A stretch of 51,853 bases of DNA from DAOUBA01 sp034432855. GTDB taxonomy: Bacteria; Chloroflexota; Anaerolineae; B4-G1. The stretch covers positions 1 to 51,853 of the forward strand of contig DAOUBA010000229.1 in assembly GCA_034432855.1 (NCBI GenBank), in the 5' to 3' direction. The translations under genes were made by a program, and so were the position numbers. Below are positions 17,242 to 24,641 of the stretch, piece by piece. How positions within the stretch are numbered: the stretch's first letter is position 1; every line of letters begins with the position of its first letter. The notes under the pieces are model-generated. The model was not told the DNA's origin, did no database searches, and worked only from the letters and a program-made list of their open reading frames with translations.

Positions 17242-18030
17242 ATGAGCGCCATAGTCATCAAAGAGGGCCTGGTTCACTACGAGGCGATCGGGCGTGGTAA
17301 GCCATTGCTCTTCATCCACGGCTGGCTGGGTTCGTGGCGCTACTGGGTGCCGGCGATGGAGGAACTGTCGAGTCGGTATCGCACCTACGCATTGGACCTG
17401 TGGGGTTTCGGCGATTCGGATAGGCTGGGGACGTATTATACCATAGACGCTTACACTGACCTGCTGCGAGATTTCCTGGATCAGTTGGGCATCTGGCGCG
17501 TTCCGATAGTAGGCCATGCGTTGGGCGGCATAGTCGCGCTGCAGTTTGCGACCCAATCCCCCGATCGTGTGGAGCAGTTGATGTGTGTGAGTGTCCCGCT
17601 GATGGATGTGGCGCTTGGCCGTCTACTGGCTGGTTTTTCCGGCGACGGGGATGCCCTGGCGCGCCTGATCACCCGGCGAGCCGCCGAATTCCTGGAAGTG
17701 GGGCTTGAAGTGCGCAGGGCCGATACCGCTGCTGTGATCAACAGCGTGCGTTCTGCGTTGGGGCGCAGTCTGCTTCAGTTGTTGTCCCCGTTGGAAATCC
17801 CGGTGCTCCTCGTGTATGGCGAAGACGATCCCCTCGTCAGATCGCCTGAGCCGGATTGGTTGCAAGGTTTGGATAGCAATGTGCGTGCTATCACCCTGAA
17901 CGGCACGCAGCACTTTCCAATGTTGGAAGAGCGCAACAAGTTCAACCGGCTGCTGATGGATTTCCTCGATGCCGGCAACAATCTGGCCTCGCTGGAATTG
18001 AAGGAAGAATGGCAGCGTCGCCTGCGATAG
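17242..18030 (+). CDS. Alpha/beta hydrolase homologue lacking the nucleophile serine
   Basis: A 262-aa alpha/beta-fold protein closely related to the hydrolase at 8309 (LFIHGWLGSWRYWVPAMEEL, ALDLWGFGDSD). The nucleophile elbow reads GHALGG: the codon at the serine position is GCG (Ala). The acid region GEDDPLV and the His in GTQHFPMLEE remain. It is probably not a hydrolase; it may bind a ligand or partner protein. It follows the response regulator by 74 bp and precedes two ABC-2 permeases by 24 bp, suggesting a link to signalling or export (inference). Confidence 0.8.
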   Translation: MSAIVIKEGLVHYEAIGRGKPLLFIHGWLGSWRYWVPAMEELSSRYRTYALDLWGFGDSDRLGTYYTIDAYTDLLRDFLDQLGIWRVPIVGHALGGIVALQFATQSPDRVEQLMCVSVPLMDVALGRLLAGFSGDGDALARLITRRAAEFLEVGLEVRRADTAAVINSVRSALGRSLLQLLSPLEIPVLLVYGEDDPLVRSPEPDWLQGLDSNVRAITLNGTQHFPMLEERNKFNRLLMDFLDAGNNLASLELKEEWQRRLR

Positions 18031-18054
18031 CCGGTCGGCGTTGCCACGTGGTCT

Positions 18055-19161
18055 ATGTCCATTCGCCGGCTCTTGGCTGTCGCTCATAAGGAGTTTCGCC
18101 ACATCGTCCGCGATGTGCGCCTCTTGTTCCTCGTAACGGTTGCCCCTGCCTTCTTGTTGCTCACCCTCTCCTACATCTTCGTTCTCGACGTGAACCGGGT
18201 GGATATTGCCGTCCGCGATCTGGATGGCACCCCCCTTTCGCGCGCGCTGATCGCCCACCTCACCGCTGATGGGGATGTCGCGGTCGTCGCGTCCGTGCAG
18301 CGGGAGGAGGAGATCGAGCCCCTGTTCACCCGCGACGTGGCCGACCTGGTGCTGGTGATCCCGCACGGATTTGCCGATGCCGTGCAGGGTGGGGGGAGGG
18401 CCACGGTGCAGTGCATCGCCGACGGTGCCGACGCGATCACCGCTGGACAGACCATCAGTCTGCTGGAGAGCCGGGTGAATGCCTTCGTCGCCGGTTTGAG
18501 AAGACGTGCGCATGTGCCCATCGGTATCGAGGTCAGCGAGCGGGCCTGGTACAATGAGGCACTCAAGTCACTCGTGAGCATGGTGCCGGGCCTGTTGGCC
18601 ATCATTATGTGCATGCCCGCGCTGGCCCTGTCGCTGGCGCTGACCCGCGAGAAGGAAACCGGCTCTTTCGAGGGGCTCATCGCCACGCCGGTGCGGGGAG
18701 TAGAGTACCTGGGGGGCAAGTGGCTGGCTTATGAGACCGGTGGTCTGGTGAGCGTCGTCCTGGCCTGGCTCGTCGCGGCCCTGTGGTTCCGCGTGCCGTT
18801 CCGTGGCAGTGTCCCCGCTTTTCTGCTGCTGGCCGCCGATTATCTGTTTGCCGGCCTGGGCATCAGCCTGGTTGTGGCGACCCTTGTGCGCAATCAGCAG
18901 ACGGCCATGTTTCTCATCTTGATGGTCTTTTTCGTGCCCAGTTTCTTTATGGCCGGCCTCATCCTGCCGGTCTCGGAGCAGCCGGTCGTGCGGGCCATTG
19001 CTTACGCTCTGCCTACCACGCACTTTATCACGATCTGTCGTGGGGTATTCCTGAAGGGCCTGGGGCTGGTCGCTCTGGGGAAGCAGGCGTTGGCCCTGTT
19101 GGTGATCGGCGTAGTTTGCCAGGCTGTCAGCCTGGTGCGGTTTGCCAAGAAAATCGCTTGA
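18055..19161 (+). CDS. ABC-2 type transporter permease (first of two)
   Basis: A 368-aa permease with an N-terminal amphipathic lead (RRLLAVAHKEFRHIVRDVR), one helix, a large extracytoplasmic loop of about 130 residues and five C-terminal helices. ETGSFEGLIATPV marks the ABC-2 family (YbhR/YbhS-like), which forms heterodimeric exporters of drugs, lipids or polymers. Its TGA is 2 bp before the next permease. No ATP-binding subunit lies next to it; usually one is encoded first in such operons. Confidence 0.85.
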   Translation: MSIRRLLAVAHKEFRHIVRDVRLLFLVTVAPAFLLLTLSYIFVLDVNRVDIAVRDLDGTPLSRALIAHLTADGDVAVVASVQREEEIEPLFTRDVADLVLVIPHGFADAVQGGGRATVQCIADGADAITAGQTISLLESRVNAFVAGLRRRAHVPIGIEVSERAWYNEALKSLVSMVPGLLAIIMCMPALALSLALTREKETGSFEGLIATPVRGVEYLGGKWLAYETGGLVSVVLAWLVAALWFRVPFRGSVPAFLLLAADYLFAGLGISLVVATLVRNQQTAMFLILMVFFVPSFFMAGLILPVSEQPVVRAIAYALPTTHFITICRGVFLKGLGLVALGKQALALLVIGVVCQAVSLVRFAKKIA

Positions 19162-19163
19162 TT

Positions 19164-20282
19164 ATGTTTCTGCGCATCTGTAATCTGGTCGCCAAAGAAT
19201 TCATCCAGTTCTTTCGCGATCGCTTGATGGCGATCTTTATTCTCACGCTGCCCGTTCTGCAGTTGATCCTGCTGGCCCAGGCGACGGGCGCGCGCATCTC
19301 CAATATGTGTGTCGCCGTCCTCGACCTGGATCGTTCCGAGGCGAGCCGCCGGCTCATCAGTGCGCTGGATAACCGGCAGGAGTTGGAGGTCTGTCGCCAC
19401 GCCGCGACGTTGGCGGAGACCCATCGCCTGCTCGATCAGGGGGAGGTAACCCTCGTGGTCGTGATCCCGGCGGGCTTTGCTGCCGACCTGAACGGTTTCC
19501 AGGTGCCGCGCCTTCAGGTTGTCGCCGATGCCGGCAACAGTGTCCCGGCACGTATCGCGCTTGCCGCTGCACGCGCGGCGAACACCGGGTTCGCAGTGCG
19601 CCGGGCCGAGGAGGCCGGGCTAGCCCAGGCCCTGTCTTCTCCGGTCGAGTTACGCTTTGCGGTGCGCTTCAACCCGACGTTGAACGTGAGGTTCTTTACG
19701 ATTCCCGCGCAGGTGGGGTTTATCGTCTATCAGGTCACGCTGGCGATTGCGTCTGTGGGCCTGGCGCGTGAGCGTGAGTTGGGGACGCTGGAGCAGTTGC
19801 TGGTGATGCCGCTGGGCCGCCTTGAACTGGTCATCGGCAAGGCCATACCGGCGTTGGTGATCGGTATGTTGAACTTTGGGCTGATGTTGGCCGTCGCCGT
19901 CTATTATTTCGGGGTGCCGCAGCGAGGCTCTCTGGGGCTGCTGGTCGGTTTAACGCTGCTGTTTGTCATTGCCGAAATCGGGTACGGCGTCTTGATCTCG
20001 GCTCTGGCGAGGACACAGCAGCAGGCGATCCTCTTCGTGTTCGTGCTGGCGATGGTGGATATGACCTTTTCGGGCTACCTGGTGCGTGTCAAGAATCTGC
20101 CGGTGACGTTGCAGGTCATTGCGCAGGTGGTGCCGTTTCGCCATTATCTGACGATCATTCGCGGGGTGATGTTGAAGGGAGCGGGGTTGGATGCATTGTG
20201 GCCGCATGCAGGGGCGATGCTGGCGGTGGGGCTGCTCGTCGCCTTCGTGGCCGGGCGGAGCCTGGGGCGGAGTTTGGATTGA
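19164..20282 (+). CDS. ABC-2 type transporter permease (second of two)
   Basis: A 372-aa permease with the same topology: N-terminal LVAKEFIQFFRDRLMAIFIL, a large loop, then five helices including the ERELGTLEQLLVMPL family motif and a C-terminal VPFRHYLTIIRGVMLKG. It starts with ATG 19164, 2 bp after the first permease, and the two probably form a heterodimer. The TGA at 20280-20282 lies on the edge of a long palindrome shared with the convergent purN gene. Confidence 0.85.
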   Translation: MFLRICNLVAKEFIQFFRDRLMAIFILTLPVLQLILLAQATGARISNMCVAVLDLDRSEASRRLISALDNRQELEVCRHAATLAETHRLLDQGEVTLVVVIPAGFAADLNGFQVPRLQVVADAGNSVPARIALAAARAANTGFAVRRAEEAGLAQALSSPVELRFAVRFNPTLNVRFFTIPAQVGFIVYQVTLAIASVGLARERELGTLEQLLVMPLGRLELVIGKAIPALVIGMLNFGLMLAVAVYYFGVPQRGSLGLLVGLTLLFVIAEIGYGVLISALARTQQQAILFVFVLAMVDMTFSGYLVRVKNLPVTLQVIAQVVPFRHYLTIIRGVMLKGAGLDALWPHAGAMLAVGLLVAFVAGRSLGRSLD

Positions 20283-20328
20283 TACGTGAAACGTGAAATC
20301 ACGTTTCACGCCTCACGTTTCACGTATC
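20281..20328. repeat. CGTGAAA-type palindrome between convergent genes
   Basis: GATACGTGAAACGTGA (20281-20296) is the perfect complement of TCACGTTTCACGTATC (20313-20328), with another TCACGTTTCACG unit in the middle. It carries the end of the permease stop codon and the last codons of purN. It can fold as a strong hairpin in both transcripts and may end transcription in both directions, although no U-tract follows. Confidence 0.85.
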
Positions 20329-20936
20329 ACCTGTCGCGCATTACGACACAGCAGGTTGTACAACACCTGCACCAGCAACCGGTGCTCCACGGCGTGGATA
20401 CGTGCCTCCAGGTCCTCCAAACTGTCTTGCGGGTCAATCGGCACCACTTCTTGCGCGATCACCGGGCCGACATCTACTCCTTCGTCGGGCACCAGGTGCA
20501 CCATGACGCCGGTGTGGGTGATTTCCCCCTTCTGGTATGCCTCATAGGCGCGCTGGATGGCGTGGGTGCCGGGGAATGCGCCCGGCAGCGCCGGATGGAG
20601 GTTGATCACCCGCGAGGGGAAATGCTGGAGGAAGGCGTTGCTAAAGACGTGCATCCAACCCGCCTGTGCGACCCATTCCACGCCAAAGGCGCGCAGGATG
20701 CCGGCGAGGTCGGCGTCGTATTGGGTGCGGGGGCGGCCGGCCCTGGTATATGGCGCGAGCGGAAAATAGATCACCGGCACGCCGTGGTGAATGGCTCGCT
20801 TGATGCCATACGCTTCGATGCGGTTGGAGACGACCAGGGCAATCTCGACGCCGGGCAGTTTGCCGCCCTCGCTCGCGTCCAGGATCGCTTGCAGGTTCGT
20901 GCCGGAGCCGGAGATGAGGATGGCGATACGGGGCAT
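20313..20936 (-). CDS. purN: Phosphoribosylglycinamide formyltransferase
   Basis: A 207-aa PurN: formylates GAR to FGAR with 10-formyl-THF, third step of purine synthesis. Visible are ISGSGTNLQAIL, the catalytic Asn/His region NLHPALPGAFPGTHAI with HTGVMVHLV, and DVGPVIAQ. ATG 20936 is preferred over GTG 20945 because GAGGTG stands 6 bases before it. The last residues QVIRET come from the adjacent palindromic repeat. The catalytic loop PALPGAFPG matches the family, although the HPALLPSF form is more usual. It is the last gene of the minus-strand purine group. Confidence 0.9.
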   Translation of the reverse strand: MPRIAILISGSGTNLQAILDASEGGKLPGVEIALVVSNRIEAYGIKRAIHHGVPVIYFPLAPYTRAGRPRTQYDADLAGILRAFGVEWVAQAGWMHVFSNAFLQHFPSRVINLHPALPGAFPGTHAIQRAYEAYQKGEITHTGVMVHLVPDEGVDVGPVIAQEVVPIDPQDSLEDLEARIHAVEHRLLVQVLYNLLCRNARQVIRET

Positions 20937-20941
20937 GGCGT

Positions 20942-21495
20942 TCACCTCGATCGGAGAGGGTTATTCCTGTCAGCGTCCCAACGTAGGGGATTGTCCTGGA
21001 TGTATTGGCGGATGCGGTTCAATTCCTCTTCGTTGCGGATGATGTGTTCGTGGTAATTGCGCTGCCAGGCGAAATCGTCGCGCCCGATGCGGCGGCACAG
21101 CGTTGTCACGGCAGCCTTGTAGGTGCGGACGACCACCGCCAGGGTGTTGCGGTGCGGGGATATATGCGGGGATATAACGGAAAACACGTTGTCGGGATTG
21201 CGTGTGGCGGCGTTCGTCGTCATAGGGGCGTTCAATTGAACGCCCCTACGACGACATATCACGATGATCCCATGCACGTGATTTGGCATCACGACGTGTT
21301 CATCCAATTCGACCATGGGGAAATGTCCGGAATTTCCAGCCAGCACCGTTCGGCGATCCCGCGGATCACACCGTCCTCGAAGAACAACGTGCGGTTCTGC
21401 GTGCAGATGGTGACGAAATACGCGCCCGCCTGGGAATAATCATACCCCTGTAGGCGGATGGAACGGCGGTGGTGGATGAAAGGATCATAGGCCAT
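20942..21495 (-). pseudogene. REP-associated tyrosine transposase (RAYT), frameshifted
   Basis: The N-terminal half (MAYDPFIHHRRSIRLQGYDY, AGAYFVTICTQNRTLFF) and the C-terminal half (MVELDEHVVMPNHVHGIIVI, NYHEHIIRNEEELNRIRQYI, DNPLRW) of a Y1/HUH-type transposase are in different frames. The break lies near 21328, around CCGGACATTT, and a single-base change would restore it. PNHVHG is the HUH motif. The gene contains, in frame, a perfect 24-bp palindrome at 21224-21247, and a related palindrome lies just upstream at 21532-21555. RAYTs move or maintain REP palindromes, so this is likely the source of the local REPs. It could also be an assembly error. Confidence 0.85.
21216..21255. repeat. REP palindrome inside the RAYT gene
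   Basis: AGGGGCGTTCAATTGAACGCCCCT (21224-21247) is a perfect palindrome, extended by GTCGTC/GACGAC on the sides. It encodes RRRGVQLNAP within the transposase. Confidence 0.9.
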
Positions 21496-21531
21496 TGTCG
21501 CCCCCTGTTATCCGATGCGCCCCCAACTGTC

Positions 21532-21555
21532 TGGGGCGTTCATTTGAACAGCCCT
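21532..21555. repeat. REP palindrome at the purD 3' end
   Basis: A diverged copy of the palindrome in the RAYT gene (GGGGCGTTCA...TGAACAGCCCT). It contains the stop codon and last residues of purD. Confidence 0.75.
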
Positions 21556-23120
21556 ATCGTCGTGCGGTACCTGATCACATTCTCATCGTCGTTGCGGTGA
21601 TCGAGAAAGGCCAGGCGTTTGATGCCCCTGTACGCCAGTTCTCGCGCCTCAGCCAGGGTTTCCCCGCCGGCAACGACGTGCAATACCCTGCCCCCTTTCG
21701 TGACCAGACCTCTCTTGGGGTCAGTATCCACACCGGCGTAGAATATTGCTATCCCACGGTCTATCTCGTCGAGGCCGGTGATTCTGTAGCCTTCTCCGTA
21801 ACGGCCGGGATACCCCACGTACCAACTCCCGCCGGGGTCTTTGGACCTGCCGGCCATCGCTACCACGTCAACATAATAACGCGGGTTCCATTCGACTTCT
21901 CCCTGGGGGAGCACTCGCTTGAGTTCGTCGAGCCGCCCTTCGCATGTGGCCACGGCGATCTCGTAAATGTCCGTCTTCATCTTGCGGGCGATCACCTCCC
22001 ACTCCGGATCGCCGTGCCGCACGTTCACCTCGAATACGCTCAGGCTGTGATCCGGGTTCAGGTTCAGGCCGAAATACAGAACCCCCCTGTAATCCCAGCC
22101 CAGTTCGTTGTAGAGGATATTGACAAAGGGGTTGACCACCTCTCGCAGAATCTTGTTCGTCACCCAATTCTCGGCCACCAGCCTATGAGGGCAGTAGCAG
22201 CCCGTGCCGCCGGTGTTGGGATTGGGGAGTTTGACGTTGTTCTCGCGCAATAGCGTTGTCAGGATGCGATCCCTTTCTTTTCCCTCCGCGGTGTCCAGAT
22301 TCTCGGGGGCTTTGATCCGCAGTTCCTGTAATCCTCTCCTGATCCCCTGAATATCAAGGCCGTATTGATGGTAGAACATGCTGAGCACGTCTTCGGGATC
22401 GTAGGCTGGCTTGTAGTCCTGGGCGAACATCTTGAGCGGCAGGTAGGTCTTGCCATCGAGATAGACGAAGAACGAAATCTCCTGATGCTCTTCTCTGGCC
22501 TCGACGATGGCCTTGAGGCTGGTGGGGCCGTACTCGGCGAATTCTCGCTGGACGATGATGCGGTCAATGGCTTCCTCAGCCTCGCGGGGATTGCTGCAAC
22601 AGAAGGCCGATTTGCCGGCGCCCAGCCCGCCTGCCTTGACGACGACCTGATAGCCAATGTCCCTGACGAATCGTTTGGCCTCTTCGGCCACGCGCATGCG
22701 TTCCTCTTCTGTGGCGTTCGGCCGCGGCTCGAAAACCCGCCATTCCGGTTTCACGCCAATCCGTTCCAGGATGGCGTTGGTAAACGCCCGGTCGCTTTCG
22801 ATTTTGGTGTATTCCTTCCTGGGCCCCACGCAGGGGATGCCGGCAGCGTGCAGGACATCTACCAGCCCTCGGCTGAGCGGGCTTTCCGAACCTACATCCA
22901 CCAGGCGCACGCCCTGCTCCTGACAGAACTTGACGACGTCCGCGAAATCGCGCACTTGGGGGACCTGCTCGATATACCCCTTTTGGCCCTTGACGGTGTA
23001 CTGGACTCCCGGATTGCCGGGCGCAAAGAAAACCTTGTCCACGTGCGGGCTTTCGATGTACTCATCGGCGAGGGCGTGGTCTCTACCCCCGCTGCCGTAG
23101 ACCAGAACCTTCTCTCCCAT
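21540..23120 (-). CDS. purD: Phosphoribosylamine-glycine ligase, long form
   Basis: A 526-aa PurD, which joins glycine to phosphoribosylamine using ATP. It has GSGGRDHALADEY, the ATP-grasp region (VVVKAGGLGAGKSAF), GGTGCYCPHRL and FEVNVRHGDPEWEV near the metal site, and a C-terminal GGRVLHVVAGGETLAEAREL domain. It is about 100 residues longer than the usual 420-430 aa, and the glycine-loop sequences deviate, so it belongs to a divergent PurD class. AGGAGTCAGC precedes the ATG. Its last residues (LFK, stop) lie in a REP copy. Confidence 0.85.
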   Translation of the reverse strand: MGEKVLVYGSGGRDHALADEYIESPHVDKVFFAPGNPGVQYTVKGQKGYIEQVPQVRDFADVVKFCQEQGVRLVDVGSESPLSRGLVDVLHAAGIPCVGPRKEYTKIESDRAFTNAILERIGVKPEWRVFEPRPNATEEERMRVAEEAKRFVRDIGYQVVVKAGGLGAGKSAFCCSNPREAEEAIDRIIVQREFAEYGPTSLKAIVEAREEHQEISFFVYLDGKTYLPLKMFAQDYKPAYDPEDVLSMFYHQYGLDIQGIRRGLQELRIKAPENLDTAEGKERDRILTTLLRENNVKLPNPNTGGTGCYCPHRLVAENWVTNKILREVVNPFVNILYNELGWDYRGVLYFGLNLNPDHSLSVFEVNVRHGDPEWEVIARKMKTDIYEIAVATCEGRLDELKRVLPQGEVEWNPRYYVDVVAMAGRSKDPGGSWYVGYPGRYGEGYRITGLDEIDRGIAIFYAGVDTDPKRGLVTKGGRVLHVVAGGETLAEARELAYRGIKRLAFLDHRNDDENVIRYRTTIGLFK

Positions 23121-23177
23121 GCTGACTCCTTCGAATCATGGCACGGCCTTTGGCCGAACCCAACCTTATATATTCCT

Positions 23178-23230
23178 GTAGGCGCGGTTTCTTACCACGC
23201 CTTCTCCCGCGCTATGGAAAGCGCGGCTAC
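23178..23230. repeat. GTAGCCGCGCTTTCC palindromic element
   Basis: CCGCGCT (23207-23213) pairs with AGCGCGG (23220-23226), with an outer GTAGGCGCGG arm at 23178-23187. On the minus strand it begins within the TAG stop of the purF-like gene. A diverged relative (GTAGCCGCGGTTTC) lies at 26035-26060 in the purF propeptide. Confidence 0.7.
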
Positions 23231-24624
23231 GTGCCGTCCCAGCAATATGTGCAGACCTTCTCTTTGGGCAGCCCGATGGCCTCGATCATGTCCGGTAACC
23301 GCTGGTAGCGCAGGGTGGTGAGATTCAGGCGAGTGCGGATGCGATCTACCATCGCCTGGTATTTTTCCGACGTCGGATCGGCGTATTCAGGCAGCGGGGC
23401 GTCCTCGCGGCCTTCGATCTCGTGGATGGCCTGCCTCCCGGCCAGGTCGAGATCGGAGCGCGAGCGGGAAAAGTTCAGGAAGCGGCAGCCGTAAATGAGC
23501 GGCGGGCAGCCAGGACGCATGTGGACCTCTCTAGCCCCATAGTCGTACAGCCGGTCAATCGTCTCGCGCAGTTGTGTGCCGCGCACGATCGAGTCCTCGC
23601 AAAAGAGCAGCCGTTTCCCCTGGATCAACTCGCGGATGGGGATCAACTTCATCCGCGCCACCAGATCGCGGATGGATTGCTCCTGAGGCATGAAGGAACG
23701 CGGCCAGGTTGGGGTGTACTTGACGAACGGGCGGCAATAGGGGATGTGGGCCTCGTTGGCGTAACCGATGGCGTGGGCGATGCCAGAATCAGGGATGCCG
23801 GCGACCAGGTCTACTTTCACGTTGTCGTTGCGCGCCAGCGCCGCGCCGCTGCGGTAACGCATCACCTCGACGTTCATGCCCTCGTAGGTGGAGGAGGGAT
23901 AGCCGTAATAGACCCACAGGAAAGCGCAGATGTGCAGGGTGGGGTCGGGCGGCCTGCGCTGTTCAATGCCGTCGGGTGTGAGGAATACGATTTCGCCCGG
24001 CCCCAGTTCGTGCCTGAAGCGATAGCCCAGGTTGGGGAAGGCGCACGTTTCGGAGGCGACGCAATATGCGCCGGCCTTTTCGCCGACGATCAGCGGTGTC
24101 CGTCCGAAGCGGTCGCGGGCTGCATACATCCCCTGCGCGGTCAGGATCACCAGCGTGCACGAGCCGTCAATCGCCTCCTGTGCCCGGCGGATGCCCTCTT
24201 CGAACGTCGCGCCCTGATCAACCAGCGCGGCAACCAGTTCGGTGGGGTTGATTTCCCCGCCGCCCATCTCGGAAAAGTGGGCGGTGCCGCTGCGGAACGC
24301 CTGCTCCACCAGTTGTTGGACGTTGTTGATGCGCCCAACGGTAGCGATGGCATAGTGGCCCAGGTGCGAGCGGATGAGCAAGGGCTGTGCCTCGGTATCA
24401 CTGATGCAGCCGATGCCCATATTGCCGGCCATTTTGGGCAAGTCGTTTTCGAACTTGGTGCGGAAGGGAGAGTTTTCGATGCTGTGGATGGCGCGCGTAA
24501 AGCCTTTCTTGCCCCCCACGGCCATCCCGCCGCGACTGGTGCCTAAGTGGGAATGATAGTCTGTGCCGTAGAATACGTCCAGTACGCAGTCTTCTTTCGA
24601 GACGACGCCGAAAAGCCCACCCAT
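23227..24624 (-). CDS. PurF-like amidophosphoribosyltransferase without the N-terminal cysteine
   Basis: A 465-aa homologue of PurF. It starts MGGLFGVVSKEDC where canonical enzymes mature to CGIFG, so the glutaminase nucleophile Cys is a Gly. The N-terminal Ntn fold (TSRGGMAVG, GRINNVQQL) and the PRPP site (LLFCEDSIVRGTQ) remain. Similar MGGFFG-type paralogues are known in Bacteroidetes. It could be an ammonia-using or partner-dependent enzyme, or have a regulatory role. It lies 17 bp after purF and 106 bp before purD. The stop codon lies in a palindromic repeat. Confidence 0.8.
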   Translation of the reverse strand: MGGLFGVVSKEDCVLDVFYGTDYHSHLGTSRGGMAVGGKKGFTRAIHSIENSPFRTKFENDLPKMAGNMGIGCISDTEAQPLLIRSHLGHYAIATVGRINNVQQLVEQAFRSGTAHFSEMGGGEINPTELVAALVDQGATFEEGIRRAQEAIDGSCTLVILTAQGMYAARDRFGRTPLIVGEKAGAYCVASETCAFPNLGYRFRHELGPGEIVFLTPDGIEQRRPPDPTLHICAFLWVYYGYPSSTYEGMNVEVMRYRSGAALARNDNVKVDLVAGIPDSGIAHAIGYANEAHIPYCRPFVKYTPTWPRSFMPQEQSIRDLVARMKLIPIRELIQGKRLLFCEDSIVRGTQLRETIDRLYDYGAREVHMRPGCPPLIYGCRFLNFSRSRSDLDLAGRQAIHEIEGREDAPLPEYADPTSEKYQAMVDRIRTRLNLTTLRYQRLPDMIEAIGLPKEKVCTYCWDGT

Positions 24625-24641
24625 CTAAACCTCCGGGCATC

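Noticed and set aside
18783..19163. N-terminal extension of the second permease
   Set aside because: The frame overlaps the first permease out of phase; ATG 19164 gives the family-typical N-terminus.
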